Assembly: GCF_003391135.1 (NCBI RefSeq)
Contig: NZ_CP031455.1
Span: 1,116,001-1,180,000, forward strand
DNA: 64,000 nucleotides
Direction: 5' to 3'
DNA from: Streptoverticillium olivoreticuli subsp. olivoreticuli
GTDB lineage: Bacteria; Actinomycetota; Actinomycetes; Streptomycetales; Streptomycetaceae
The notes below the pieces were generated by a model, which was given only the letters and a program-made list of their open reading frames with translations, had not been told where the DNA came from and made no database searches. The position numbers were made by a program, and so were the translations under genes. Shown in pieces: positions 7,132-17,213 of this stretch (the first letter of the stretch is position 1; each line of letters starts with the position of its first letter).

Positions 7132-9477
7132 ATGCGATGGCGCCGTTCCGTGCCCGATCCAACAGCCCGTCCACGAAGGCACGGTGCGGGAGGGGGCCGG
7201 GTGGCCCGGTGGTCCGTACGTCATCCGTGGTGGGTGCTGGCGGCGGCGCTGGGGCTCGGCGCGCTGCTGGCCCTCGCCGCGGTCGGCTCCCCCGCCCGCC
7301 TGTCCAACGGCGGCTACATCGCGAACGGCACCGAGGCGACGCGCGCCGAGAAGATCCTCAAGGACCGGTTCGACGCCGGCATTCCCGACCTCGTCCTGCA
7401 CGTACGGGCCGACGCGCCCGTCACCGATCCCGCCGTGGACCGCGCGGGTCGCGAGCTCGCCCAGAAGGTCGCGGAGCAGCCCGGGGTGCGCCGGGTGCTG
7501 TCCTACTGGACCGTCGGCGACTCCCGGCTGCTGAGCAGGGATGGGCACGCGGCCCTTGTCACGGTCGACCTCGACGGGGGTGAGCACGCGGCGGCGCGGC
7601 GTGCGGCGGCGCTGGTACCGCGGCTGACAGGCCGGCACGGTCCGCTTCGGGTCACGGCAACCGGCCCGGCCTGGGTGATGGCGCAGGCCACCCAGGTCAG
7701 CGGACGGGAGCTGCTCCAGGCCGAGCTGATCGGCGCGCCGTTGGCCGTACTGGTCCTGCTGTTCGCCTTCGGCTCGCTGACGGCCGCCTTGCTGCCCGCG
7801 GCTGTCGGGGGGCTCGCCGTGGCGGGCACGTTCGCCGTGCTGCGGCTGCTGACGGCGGTCATGCCCGTCTCGGCGTTCGCGTCGAACATCACCACCGCGC
7901 TCGGCTTCGGACTGGCCATCGACTACGGCCTGTTCGTCGTCACGCGCTTCCGGGAGGAAGTGTCCACCGGCACCGGTCCCGCGGAGGCCGTCGCCCGCAC
8001 GATGCGCACGGCGGGCCGGACGGTGATGTACTCCGCGGCCACGGTCGTCATCTGTCTGAGCACGCTGCTGCTCTTCCCGCTGGGCTTCCTGCGCTCCCTG
8101 GCCGTCGCGGGGATGAGCGTGGTGGCGCTGGCGGCGGCGACCACCGCGCTGGTCCTGCCCGCCCTGCTGGCCGTCATCGGGACCCGTATCGACCGGGGCG
8201 ACCTGTTCGCGCCGTTGCGCCGGCCGCGGCGGGACGGCCATGTGTCGCTGTGGCACCGTGCGGCCCGTGTCGCGACGGCGCGGCCGGTGCTGTCGGGCGG
8301 CCTGGCGGCCCTCTTCCTGGTGACGCTGGCGTTCCCCTTCGCCCATGTCCGCTTCGGTGTCGCCGACGAGCGCGTCCTGCCGGCGCGGGTGGAGTCGCAC
8401 GCGACGGCCTCCAGGATCGAGCGCGAATTCGACCTGCCGTGGAACCGGACCCTGGCCGTGGTGCTGACCGACGTCGACGCCGTGAACCAGCAGGAGCAGC
8501 TGGACGCCTACGCGCGCCGTGTCTCCGCCCTCCCCGCGGTGGGCGAGGTCTCCACGGCGGGCGGTGTCTATGCTCAGGGCCGGCTCACGGCGGGTCCCAC
8601 GGTCGGCTCACTCCTGTACATCACCCGTGGCGCGACCTGGCTGGCCGTGACCGGCAGCGGCCCGCCGCCCGGGGACGAGCGTCTGGTCGAGGAGCTGCGC
8701 GCGCTTCCCTCGCCGGGGCCGCACCTGGTCTCGGGGCGTCCTGCCCGGCTGCTGGACACGGAGAACGCGATCCTCCGGGCCCTGCCGTGGGCGGCGGCGA
8801 TCGTCGTCGGCAGCGTCCTGCTGCTGCTGTTCCTCTTCACGGGTTCGTTGCTCATCCCGTTCAAGGCGGTGCTGATGGGAGCCCTGAGCCTGAGCGCGAG
8901 TTTCGGGGTCATGGTCCATGTCTTCCAGGACGGGCATCTCCGGGGTCTGCTCGGGAACTTCACGGTCACGGGTGAGCTGGACACCTCCATGCCGGTGCTG
9001 ATCTTCGGTGCCGCCTTCGCGCTGTCGGTCGACTACGAGCTGTTCCTCATCTCGCGCATCCAGGAGGAGTACCGGATCTCGGGCGACCACCGGGCGTCCG
9101 TGGTCGCCGGAATCGCCCGCACGGGAAGGATGGTCACGGTCGCGGCGACCATTCTCGCGGCCGCGCTGTTCCCCCTGGTCGCCTCCAACATCGTCCTGCT
9201 CAAACTCTTCGGCTGCGGGCTGGCGTTGGCGGTCCTGGTCGACGCCACCGTCGTACGGGGTGTGCTCGTCCCCGCCTTCATGCGGCTGACCGGTCACGCC
9301 AACTGGTGGGCACCCCGCCCCCTCGCCGCGCTCCACCGGCGCCTGTCCCCGGACCGGTGGCACCGGTCCGGGGACAGGGGCGCCGAGGGCGTGCCGGGCC
9401 CCCGGGACACCGCGCTCACACCGGTGACGTCGTCCGCTCCCCGGCCTGGGCACCTACCGCCGCGACCCTCTCGGTAA
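7132..9477 (+). CDS. MMPL/RND-family membrane exporter
   Basis: ATG at 7132 follows AAAGGA. The 781-residue protein has the duplicated RND layout: an N-terminal helix, a large external loop, a cluster of helices (about residues 200-360), a second external loop and a second helix cluster (about residues 545-730). Both halves carry the GxxxDY motif (FGLAIDYGLF and FALSVDYELF) used for proton coupling. Actinobacterial MMPL proteins often export polyketide-derived lipids, and an iterative PKS is convergent with it, so export of the PKS product is a reasonable inference. The C-terminal tail overlaps the PKS gene by 62 bases, and a strong hairpin lies inside the coding end. Confidence 0.85.
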   Translation: MRWRRSVPDPTARPRRHGAGGGRVARWSVRHPWWVLAAALGLGALLALAAVGSPARLSNGGYIANGTEATRAEKILKDRFDAGIPDLVLHVRADAPVTDPAVDRAGRELAQKVAEQPGVRRVLSYWTVGDSRLLSRDGHAALVTVDLDGGEHAAARRAAALVPRLTGRHGPLRVTATGPAWVMAQATQVSGRELLQAELIGAPLAVLVLLFAFGSLTAALLPAAVGGLAVAGTFAVLRLLTAVMPVSAFASNITTALGFGLAIDYGLFVVTRFREEVSTGTGPAEAVARTMRTAGRTVMYSAATVVICLSTLLLFPLGFLRSLAVAGMSVVALAAATTALVLPALLAVIGTRIDRGDLFAPLRRPRRDGHVSLWHRAARVATARPVLSGGLAALFLVTLAFPFAHVRFGVADERVLPARVESHATASRIEREFDLPWNRTLAVVLTDVDAVNQQEQLDAYARRVSALPAVGEVSTAGGVYAQGRLTAGPTVGSLLYITRGATWLAVTGSGPPPGDERLVEELRALPSPGPHLVSGRPARLLDTENAILRALPWAAAIVVGSVLLLLFLFTGSLLIPFKAVLMGALSLSASFGVMVHVFQDGHLRGLLGNFTVTGELDTSMPVLIFGAAFALSVDYELFLISRIQEEYRISGDHRASVVAGIARTGRMVTVAATILAAALFPLVASNIVLLKLFGCGLALAVLVDATVVRGVLVPAFMRLTGHANWWAPRPLAALHRRLSPDRWHRSGDRGAEGVPGPRDTALTPVTSSAPRPGHLPPRPSR
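9342..9378 (-). terminator. Perfect long hairpin just past the PKS stop
   Basis: Bases 9342-9359 and 9361-9378 are perfect reverse complements over 18 bases (CCTGTCCCCGGACCGGTG and its complement). For the PKS transcript on the minus strand it lies about 38 bases beyond the stop, an ideal terminator position. For the MMPL gene it lies within the last codons. Confidence 0.65.
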
Positions 9478-12400
9478 CGCCCGTGCCGCTCGCCCCGGTG
9501 CTGTCGGGGCCGCCCGCGAGGCCGAGGCGCAGCAGCACCAGGTGCGAGACGTCGGTGATCGTGCCGCCGCTGCGCAGGAGTTCCAGCGGCGGGATCTCGA
9601 CGTCGAACCGCCTGCGCAGCGAGACCAGCATCTCGGCGAGCATGAGCGAGTCAAGTCCGTACTCGTCGAGCCGCCGGTTGTGGTCGAGGTCCTTCTGCTC
9701 CATGTGCAGGACCTCGACCAGCAGCTGTGCCAGATTGTCGGCGACGGCCCGTACCGCCTCCTCGGGGTCCATGCCCGCCAGGGTCCGCAGGATCTCCTCC
9801 TGTGTGTGGTCCACGCAGTCCAACTGCCCGGGGAGGAGTAGGCAGCAGCGGGGAGCTTCGAGGGCCGGGAGGAAGGCGCGCAGCCGGGTCCAGTTGTAGC
9901 GTCCGACACCCGCCACGTCGGTGTCGCGGCAGAGCAGCCGGTCGGCGGCGGCGAAGGCCTCACGGAGCGCGAGGGGTTCGATGCCGGCGGAGGTCAGGGG
10001 CTGGGTGAGTTCGTTGCGGGCGACATATCCCGTCTCTCCGATGGCGCCCCAGGCGACCGCCTGTCCGGCCGCTCCGTCGCCACGGCGCCTGCGGACGAGG
10101 GCTTCCAGCCAGAGGTTGGCGGCCACGTAGTTGGACTGCCGGACGTTGCCCGGGAGCGTCGTGCCGGAGGAGTACATCAGGAACACCTCCGGTTCCCGGC
10201 CACCGAGGAGTTGGTCCAGCACCATGGCACCGGCCATCTTCGGGATCAAGGTGGCCGAGAACCGCTCGTCGGTGAGCTCGGTCAGCAGGTCGTCCTCAAG
10301 GTGCATCGCACAGTGGACGACGCCGCGCACCGGGTGCCCGCCGGCGTCGATCTCGTCGAGGACGCGCCGCATCGCGGAGAGGTCGGAGACATCGGCGGCG
10401 TACGCGGTGGCCCGCACACCACGCTCGCCGAGCCGCGCCAGCACGTCCGCGGCTTCGGGGGCCTCCTCGCCCCGGCGGCTGACCAGGGCCAGATGCCGTA
10501 CGCCTCGCTCGGCGAGCCAGCCGGCCGTGGCGGCGCCGAAGCCGCTGAGACCGCCGGTGACGAGGTAGGTGCCGTCGGGATCGAGGTCCGGTGCCTGGGC
10601 GCGCTGCTCGACCCGCACCGGTTCGTCCAGCGGGTCGAGGGCGACGACGACCTTGCCGACGTGGCGGGAGTGCTGCATGAGCTGGAACGCCTCGGCCACC
10701 CGGGCGGCGGGGTACACGTGGTGCGGCAGCGGGCGGTAGGAACCGTTGCGTACGTGTTCGGTGACATCGGCGAACAGCTTGGCGCCGGCATGGGGGTCGA
10801 AGGCCAGTGCCGTGAGGTCGACGCCGAAGAAGGCGATGTTGTTGCGGAAGGGGCGCAGGAGGAGTGGTTTGTTCTCGTAGATGTCCCGCTTGCCCAGCTC
10901 GATGAAGCGCCCGCCGGGTCGCAGGAGTTCCAGGCTGCGGGTGATGGCCTCCCCCGCGAGGGAGTTGACGACGACGTCCACGCCGACTCCGCCGGTGACA
11001 TCCATGACCTGGGTGGCGAAGTCCAGGCTGCGTGAGTCGAGGACGTGGTCGGCCCCCAGGTGGCGCAGCAGTTCCCGCTTGGCGGGGGTGCCCGCGGTGG
11101 CGATCACGCGGGCGCCGTGCAGTCGGGCGTACTGGAGGACCGCGAGCCCGATGCCGCCCGCCCCGCCGTGCACCAGGACCGTCTCGCCCGCCGAGAGCCG
11201 GGCGAGGTGGTCGAGGCTGTAGTGGACGGTGGAGAAGACGACGGGCAGGGTCGCGGCCTCGGTGAATCGCATCCCGTCGGGGATGTGGCCGACGGCCTGG
11301 GCGGCGGTGACGGTGTGCGAGGCGAGGGAGGCGGGTGCCAGCCCGAACACCCGGTCGCCCGGTCGGAACCCTCTCACGTCGGGGCCGACGGCGGTGACGA
11401 CCCCGGCGCACTCCAGGCCGAGGCCGACCTCGGTGTAAGTGCCTTCGACCGCCTCGGTCGGCAGGAGTCCGACCGCCTGCATCATGTCGCGGTAGTTCAG
11501 GGCGGCAGCCCGTACGGCGATCGCGACCTGGCCCGGGCCTGCGGTGACCGGTGCCCGTTCGGACCAGGCCAGTTGGTAGGAGAGGCCGGGGGTGCGCACG
11601 TCGAGCGCGAACACGTCCGGTGCGGTGGGCGTCACCATGCGGTGGTCGGCGGGCAGGGACATCTCGCGGGGTACGAACCTGCCACCGCTCTTTGTGAGGA
11701 CGACTTCGGTCTCGGCGTGGTCCGCGAGGAGTTCCCGGGTCAGCCGGTGCGCGTCGGTGGCCGTCTCCCCGCTGCGGTCGAGCGAGACGGCCCGGACGGT
11801 CAGCCGGGACTCCTCGTTGGCCAGACTGCGGGCGATCCCCCACACCGCGGCGTCCTGGGTGGCGGCGGGCCGCTCGGGGGCCGGGAGTGCGCCGCTGGGC
11901 CGGGTCACGACAGTCAGCGGCGCTCGCGCGTTCTCCGGCAGACGCTCGCAGGCCGCCGAGACGGTGCGAAGGAGGGCCGCGCGCCGGGTGGTCAGCGCCA
12001 CCAGGTCATCGGGGTCGCGCGGGGGTGTGTCGCCCAGGACGAGGCAGAGGCCCGTGCCGTCCCCGAAGTGCTCGGGCATCCAGTCGGCCGGATCCTCGCC
12101 CACCGGACGGGCCTGGGATTCCATGCCGTCGGCGCGCGGGAGGAGCCCGGCCACCGCCTCTGCGAGCGCCATTTCGCCGGAGGTCTCCGCGGCGACGACC
12201 CAGCGGACCGACGGCGTTTCGACCGGGGGCGGGGAGGCGACAGTGCGATCGGGGGCGGCGGCGAGGATGACGGAGAAGCCGTCGCGACAAGGCGGGGCAT
12301 CGTCGCCGGTCTGCACGATGTCGGTGAATCCGCACCGTGTGAGCAGGTCCGGCCACCGGTGGGCGGGCAGCAGCAGCGAATCCGGCCGTTCCTCGCGGTC

Positions 12401-15400
12401 GGTACGGTTCCAGAAGCTGTCCAGAGTGCCGAAGTACGGCGCGAGAACGTACGGGTCGTGGGACTCCGCGGCCAGGAGCAGTCCGCCAGGGGCCAGCAGC
12501 GTGGCGACGCGGCGCAGTGCCGCGCCGAGGTCCTTGGCCGTGTGCAGGGCGTTGGCGGCGATGACGATGTCGAAGGCCGCCTCGGGCAGTCCCTGGCCGT
12601 CGGGGTCGGCATCCAGGTCGAAGGGGCGGTACGTCACGAAGTCGTACGCGGCGAAACGCTGTTCGGCACGGGCCAGGAACACCAGTGAGATGTCGGTGTA
12701 GACGTACCGGGTGCGTTCGGCAGGGAGCAGCGGGAGGAGAGCGGCCGCCGTGCCACCGGTGCCGGCTCCCACTTCCAGGACGCGCAGTGGCCGGTCGGCG
12801 GGCCAGGCCCGTACCGCCTCGCGCAGGAATGTCTGCGCGAGGCGGCTGTGGAAGCGGCTGATGACGGCGGTGTCGTAGAGCTGCTCGACGTCCGTGAGGC
12901 TGCCGTCCGACAGCAGGAGCTCCATGGGGTCGGTGCCGTCGCCGGTGAGGACGTCGCGCAAGCCGCGGACGGCGAGTCGGGTCTCCGTCGAACCACCTGG
13001 GAATTCCAGTACCAGCCGGCGCAGCAGTTCCTGGTCGGCGAAGGTCGTCCGGGTCAGTCTCAGCCGGTCGGCCGCCTCCCGCTCCAGCAGGCCATGGCGG
13101 AGCATTTCCGGGATCATCGCTTCGAAGTAGGAGGTGCGTCGCGGGTCCATGCCTGCCGCGAGGAGGGTGGTGACATCGAAGGATGCGGAGGTGTCGGGGA
13201 GGAGCGCCGCGATGGCCGCGGCGTGCCGGTGGGCGCTCGCTTCCTTGAGCATCGCCACGAAACGCTCGTAGGGGTACTGGTGCCAGTCCTCGCGGAGCGC
13301 TGCCACGTGGTCGGCTGCGGCTGCCGCGATGTCCGAGGGGGTGACGGGTGGTTTGTCGGCCACCGGCTCCTGGACGTGCGGTGCCGCGCGCAGCACGGTG
13401 TGGTGGGAGATCAGCGGTGTGCGGTGACTGGCGGCCAGGCGCCGCTGCCGGCACCCCTGCAGTTCGACGCTGACCGTTCCGTCTTCGTCGGTGACGACGA
13501 TGTCCCAGCACGCCTCGTTCGCCGTGGACGACCGCTGCCGCACATGGATCCATCCGGAGACGGCCGGAGTGCGCCACACCCGGGCGGCTCCGATGGAGGC
13601 GGGCAGATACACCTCGCCGTCGGCGACCGCGTCGGCGAGCAGCGGCGCGCCCGCCTGGAGTGCTCCGTCCAGCAGGGCCGGGTGGGCTTCGTACTCCTCG
13701 GCGGGGGCGTCGTGCCGGTAGGAGGCCAGCACTTCGCCGTCGCCCGCGCGCAGTTCCCTCAGCACCTGGAAGGCGGGTCCGTACTGGAGACCGGCGCGCC
13801 CGACGGCCTCGTAGTGCTCCTCACCGGTCACCACGCGCGCGCAGCGTGAGTGGACGCCCGGGATGTCCAGGGGCTCGGGTGCCCGGCCGAGGAGGGTGCG
13901 GACCCGTGCCCGTACGTGCGGGCGCGGTTGACGGGCCTGCGCGTCGGTGCTGGTGATCTCGACCAGCCCGTCGTCCGGGGTCAGGGCCAGCTGGACCCGT
14001 ACGCTGCCGGCGTCCGCCCAGGGCACGACCAGGGGGCGGGTGATCTCCAGGCAGTCCACTTCGGCGGCGGTGCCGAGGGTGAGGCGCCCGGCCGACAGCG
14101 CCATCTCGACGTAGGCCGTGGCCGGGACGACGACCGAGCCGGCGAGTTTGTGGTCGACCAGCCAGGGGACCAGCACCGGTTCGATGGTGCCCTGCCAGGT
14201 CGGCAGCGGGGACGGCAGCCGCTCGCCCAGAAGCGGATGCTCCAGGAGCCCGGAGCCGCTGGTGCGCAGCCATGTCTGCGGGGTGCCGTTCCAGTGGTGC
14301 TCGCGCTGCCACGGGTAGGCGGGCAGCTCGGTCACCCGGCCCCGCCGGGGGAAGTACACGCCCCAGTCGAGCCGGGCGCCTTGGGCCATGAGTGCCGTCA
14401 CCGCCTGGCGCATGGCCGCGCGTGCGTCGATGCCGCGCCGCAGGGTGGGTGTCACCGCGATCGGTGTACGGGGCCGGGAGGCTGCGATCCGTCGCAGGTA
14501 GGAGCGGAGCACGGGGTGCGGCCCGATCTCCACGAGGACGTCCGTGCCGTCGTCGAGGGCGTGCTCGACGGCCGTGGCGAACCGGACGGGCTCGCGGACG
14601 TTGCGCCACCAGTAGTCGGCGTCCAGGTTCGTGCCGTCGACCGGTGCGCCGGTGACGGAGGAAATCATCGTGGTGTGTGCCGGGCCGGGCCGCAGTCCGG
14701 TCAGTTCCTTGGACAGGGGCTCCTGGATCGGGTCCATCGCGGCGCTGTGGAAGGCGTAGTCCAGGTCGAGTTCCTTGCAGACCACCCCTTGCCGGGACAT
14801 TTCCTCGGCGAAGTCCTTCAGCTGTGCCGCGGGCCCGGCGACGGTCACGTCCCGCGCGCTGTTCACCGCCGCCACCTCCAACCCGGGGTGGGCGGTGAGG
14901 AGTTCCTCGGCGCGTGACAGCGGCAGGCCGACGGCGGCCATGCGGCCCATGTGGGCGGTGGCCGCCTGGGTCCGGCTGCGCGCGGCGACGACCTGCGCGG
15001 CCTGCTCCAGGTCGAGGGCACCTGCGACATGGGCTGCGGCGACCTCCCCGACGCTGTGGCCCAGCACGGTGTGCGGGACGACGCCCCGCTCCTGGAGCAT
15101 CCGCGCCACGCCGATCTGCACGGCGAACAGCAGTGGCTGGGCGATCTCGGTGAGCTCCAGGCGCGCCCGGTCGGCGGGCACGGTGAGCTCCTCCGTGACC
15201 GACCAGCCCAGGTGGGGAGCAAGGGCCGCGTCGACCGCCGCGACGGCTTCCCTGAACACCTCGCTGTTCGCGAGCAGTTCGGATCCCATGCCCGCCCACT
15301 GTGAGCCGTTCCCGGAGAAGACGAACGCGACGCGTCCGTGGTCGACCGCCTGTTCGGTGGCGCCGACGGCCTCGTCGTCCCGTGGGGAGGGAATGGCCGG

Positions 15401-17017
15401 GGTCTCCGCCGCGCTCGCCTCTCCCCCGTCGGCGGGTGCGGCCTCACCGGCGAACCGGCGCAGCCGCTGGGCGGCGGTGCCGGCGGTGGCCAGTACTGCC
15501 GCACGGTGCGGGTGCTTGCCGCGCCGCAGACACGTGGTGTACGCGATGTCGTAGAACTCCTGCGGCGTCGCGTCCGCCAGCCGGTCGGCCAGCCGGGCCG
15601 CGGCATCCTCCAGCGCCTGCGGAGTGCGCGCGGATACGATCACCGGGAGTGTCTCGCCCTGCGCGGCGGGGGTTGCGGCAGGGGCGCTCTCCCGGGGCGG
15701 GGAGGGCAGTGCCGGGGAAGCGGTGACGACGACGTGGGCGTTGGAGCCCCCGAAGCCGAAGGAGTTCACTCCTACGACGGGGCGCTCGGCACAGCTCAGC
15801 GGCCGGACCGTGTCGACGGGTGCGAGGTTGAGCGCCGCGAAATCGATGTCCGGGTTGGGCGGGGAGGCGTGCAGGGAGGGCGGGATCACCTTGTGCCGCA
15901 GCACCAGCAGGGCCTTGAGGAGGCCCGCCATGCCGGAAGCGGGCTCCAGGTGCCCGATGTTGGTCTTGACGGATCCGATCGGCAGCACCCCGCCTGTGCG
16001 GTGTCTGCCGATGGCCCGTCCGATGGCCCGGCACTCCAGCGGGTCGCCGACCAGGGTGCCGGTGCCGTGCGCTTCGAGGTAGACCAGTTCGTCGGGGCCG
16101 ACGCCCGCCTCGGCGTACACGGCGCGCAGCAGGTCCTCCTGCGCCTCCGCGTTGGGCAGCGCCAGGCCCATCGTCCTGCCGTCGCTGTTGGACGCGCTGC
16201 CGAGGATCACCCCGTGTACGCGGTCGCCGTCGGCCATGGCGTCCGCGAGCCGTTTGAGGACCACCAGGCCGCCGCCCTCCGCGCGTACGAAGCCGTCGGC
16301 GTGGGCCGAGAAGGACGCGCACCTGCCGGTGGGCGAGAGCATGGCCGCCTGCGAGAACCCCACGTAGTGGTAGGGGCTGAGCAGTACGTTGACACCGGCG
16401 GAGAGCACGGAGCGGCTGGTGCCGTCCCGCAGGGTGCGGCACGCCCGGTCCAGCGCCACCAGGGACGAGGAGCAGGCGGTGTCGACCGCCATGCTCGGGC
16501 CGCGCAGGTCGAAGAAGTGGGACAGGCGGTTCGCGGCGATCGAGGAGGCGGCCCCTGACATCGTGTACGCGTTGACCGACTCCGGCGTCGTCATCTGCAG
16601 ACCGCCGTACGAGGTGTCCGAAACTCCCACGTACACCGCCGTGTCCGACCCCGCGAGCCGGTCCGGGGCGATACCGGCGTCGTCCAGCGCCTCGACGGCC
16701 AGCTCCATCAGCAGCCGGTGCTGGGGATCCATCCGGGCCGCTTCCTTCGGCGCGATGCCGAAATAGCCCGCGTCGAATCCGGCGACGTCGTCCAGGAATC
16801 CGCCCGCGGCCGTGTAGCTCTTCCCGGTGCGCGGCATCGAGGTGTCCACGAAGCGGCGCGACTCGAAGCGGTCGGCCGGCACCTCACCGATCACGTCACG
16901 GCCCTGCTCCAACACCTCCCACAGCCCGTCGAGATCCTTGATGCCTCCCGGAAAGCGGCATGCCACCCCGACCACCGCGATCGCCGGATCCGGAACCGCG
17001 GTCCTTTTATCACGCAT
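9416..17017 (-). CDS. Single-module highly reducing type I polyketide synthase (KS-AT-DH-MT-ER-KR-ACP)
   Basis: The 2533-residue protein carries one complete reducing module with a C-methyltransferase. KS (about 10-435) has Cys182 in DTACSSS, His317 in HGTG and His355. AT (about 565-870) has GHSVG with Ser655 and a YAFHS specificity motif, which is ambiguous but leans to malonyl. DH has HKLAGSVVVP. The MT has VLEVGAGTGGT. ER has VHGGAGGIGLA. KR has VTGGLSGFGAA and a catalytic SNYVAAN. ACP has GLDSL near the C-terminus. There is no thioesterase or docking domain. One self-sufficient reducing module implies iterative use, giving a methyl-branched reduced chain, as in fungal HR-PKSs and, without the MT, mycobacterial mycocerosic acid synthase. 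Release must use another enzyme, not identified here. Confidence 0.93.
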   Translation of the reverse strand: MRDKRTAVPDPAIAVVGVACRFPGGIKDLDGLWEVLEQGRDVIGEVPADRFESRRFVDTSMPRTGKSYTAAGGFLDDVAGFDAGYFGIAPKEAARMDPQHRLLMELAVEALDDAGIAPDRLAGSDTAVYVGVSDTSYGGLQMTTPESVNAYTMSGAASSIAANRLSHFFDLRGPSMAVDTACSSSLVALDRACRTLRDGTSRSVLSAGVNVLLSPYHYVGFSQAAMLSPTGRCASFSAHADGFVRAEGGGLVVLKRLADAMADGDRVHGVILGSASNSDGRTMGLALPNAEAQEDLLRAVYAEAGVGPDELVYLEAHGTGTLVGDPLECRAIGRAIGRHRTGGVLPIGSVKTNIGHLEPASGMAGLLKALLVLRHKVIPPSLHASPPNPDIDFAALNLAPVDTVRPLSCAERPVVGVNSFGFGGSNAHVVVTASPALPSPPRESAPAATPAAQGETLPVIVSARTPQALEDAAARLADRLADATPQEFYDIAYTTCLRRGKHPHRAAVLATAGTAAQRLRRFAGEAAPADGGEASAAETPAIPSPRDDEAVGATEQAVDHGRVAFVFSGNGSQWAGMGSELLANSEVFREAVAAVDAALAPHLGWSVTEELTVPADRARLELTEIAQPLLFAVQIGVARMLQERGVVPHTVLGHSVGEVAAAHVAGALDLEQAAQVVAARSRTQAATAHMGRMAAVGLPLSRAEELLTAHPGLEVAAVNSARDVTVAGPAAQLKDFAEEMSRQGVVCKELDLDYAFHSAAMDPIQEPLSKELTGLRPGPAHTTMISSVTGAPVDGTNLDADYWWRNVREPVRFATAVEHALDDGTDVLVEIGPHPVLRSYLRRIAASRPRTPIAVTPTLRRGIDARAAMRQAVTALMAQGARLDWGVYFPRRGRVTELPAYPWQREHHWNGTPQTWLRTSGSGLLEHPLLGERLPSPLPTWQGTIEPVLVPWLVDHKLAGSVVVPATAYVEMALSAGRLTLGTAAEVDCLEITRPLVVPWADAGSVRVQLALTPDDGLVEITSTDAQARQPRPHVRARVRTLLGRAPEPLDIPGVHSRCARVVTGEEHYEAVGRAGLQYGPAFQVLRELRAGDGEVLASYRHDAPAEEYEAHPALLDGALQAGAPLLADAVADGEVYLPASIGAARVWRTPAVSGWIHVRQRSSTANEACWDIVVTDEDGTVSVELQGCRQRRLAASHRTPLISHHTVLRAAPHVQEPVADKPPVTPSDIAAAAADHVAALREDWHQYPYERFVAMLKEASAHRHAAAIAALLPDTSASFDVTTLLAAGMDPRRTSYFEAMIPEMLRHGLLEREAADRLRLTRTTFADQELLRRLVLEFPGGSTETRLAVRGLRDVLTGDGTDPMELLLSDGSLTDVEQLYDTAVISRFHSRLAQTFLREAVRAWPADRPLRVLEVGAGTGGTAAALLPLLPAERTRYVYTDISLVFLARAEQRFAAYDFVTYRPFDLDADPDGQGLPEAAFDIVIAANALHTAKDLGAALRRVATLLAPGGLLLAAESHDPYVLAPYFGTLDSFWNRTDREERPDSLLLPAHRWPDLLTRCGFTDIVQTGDDAPPCRDGFSVILAAAPDRTVASPPPVETPSVRWVVAAETSGEMALAEAVAGLLPRADGMESQARPVGEDPADWMPEHFGDGTGLCLVLGDTPPRDPDDLVALTTRRAALLRTVSAACERLPENARAPLTVVTRPSGALPAPERPAATQDAAVWGIARSLANEESRLTVRAVSLDRSGETATDAHRLTRELLADHAETEVVLTKSGGRFVPREMSLPADHRMVTPTAPDVFALDVRTPGLSYQLAWSERAPVTAGPGQVAIAVRAAALNYRDMMQAVGLLPTEAVEGTYTEVGLGLECAGVVTAVGPDVRGFRPGDRVFGLAPASLASHTVTAAQAVGHIPDGMRFTEAATLPVVFSTVHYSLDHLARLSAGETVLVHGGAGGIGLAVLQYARLHGARVIATAGTPAKRELLRHLGADHVLDSRSLDFATQVMDVTGGVGVDVVVNSLAGEAITRSLELLRPGGRFIELGKRDIYENKPLLLRPFRNNIAFFGVDLTALAFDPHAGAKLFADVTEHVRNGSYRPLPHHVYPAARVAEAFQLMQHSRHVGKVVVALDPLDEPVRVEQRAQAPDLDPDGTYLVTGGLSGFGAATAGWLAERGVRHLALVSRRGEEAPEAADVLARLGERGVRATAYAADVSDLSAMRRVLDEIDAGGHPVRGVVHCAMHLEDDLLTELTDERFSATLIPKMAGAMVLDQLLGGREPEVFLMYSSGTTLPGNVRQSNYVAANLWLEALVRRRRGDGAAGQAVAWGAIGETGYVARNELTQPLTSAGIEPLALREAFAAADRLLCRDTDVAGVGRYNWTRLRAFLPALEAPRCCLLLPGQLDCVDHTQEEILRTLAGMDPEEAVRAVADNLAQLLVEVLHMEQKDLDHNRRLDEYGLDSLMLAEMLVSLRRRFDVEIPPLELLRSGGTITDVSHLVLLRLGLAGGPDSTGASGTGVTERVAAVGAQAGERTTSPV

Positions 17018-17213
17018 GTACGAACAGCTTTCCTCTTGAGAGCCGTAGGGCGGGAACGCCCGACGGGCTGGGCAGGAGCGTGCCGCACGGCACGATGCGC
17101 GAGAACATAACTCATCCGGATATGTCGGTTGTGTTCATCCGCCGTGCCATTCGGGTAGCAAGCGTGAGAGTTTCCTGCCGTGTTCGCCGCCGAAGGACCG
17201 AGGATCGCTCGGG

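Noticed and set aside
10211..12688. Long plus-strand frames inside the PKS gene
   Set aside because: They mirror PKS codons (His/Asp/Gly-rich translation) and have no domain features.
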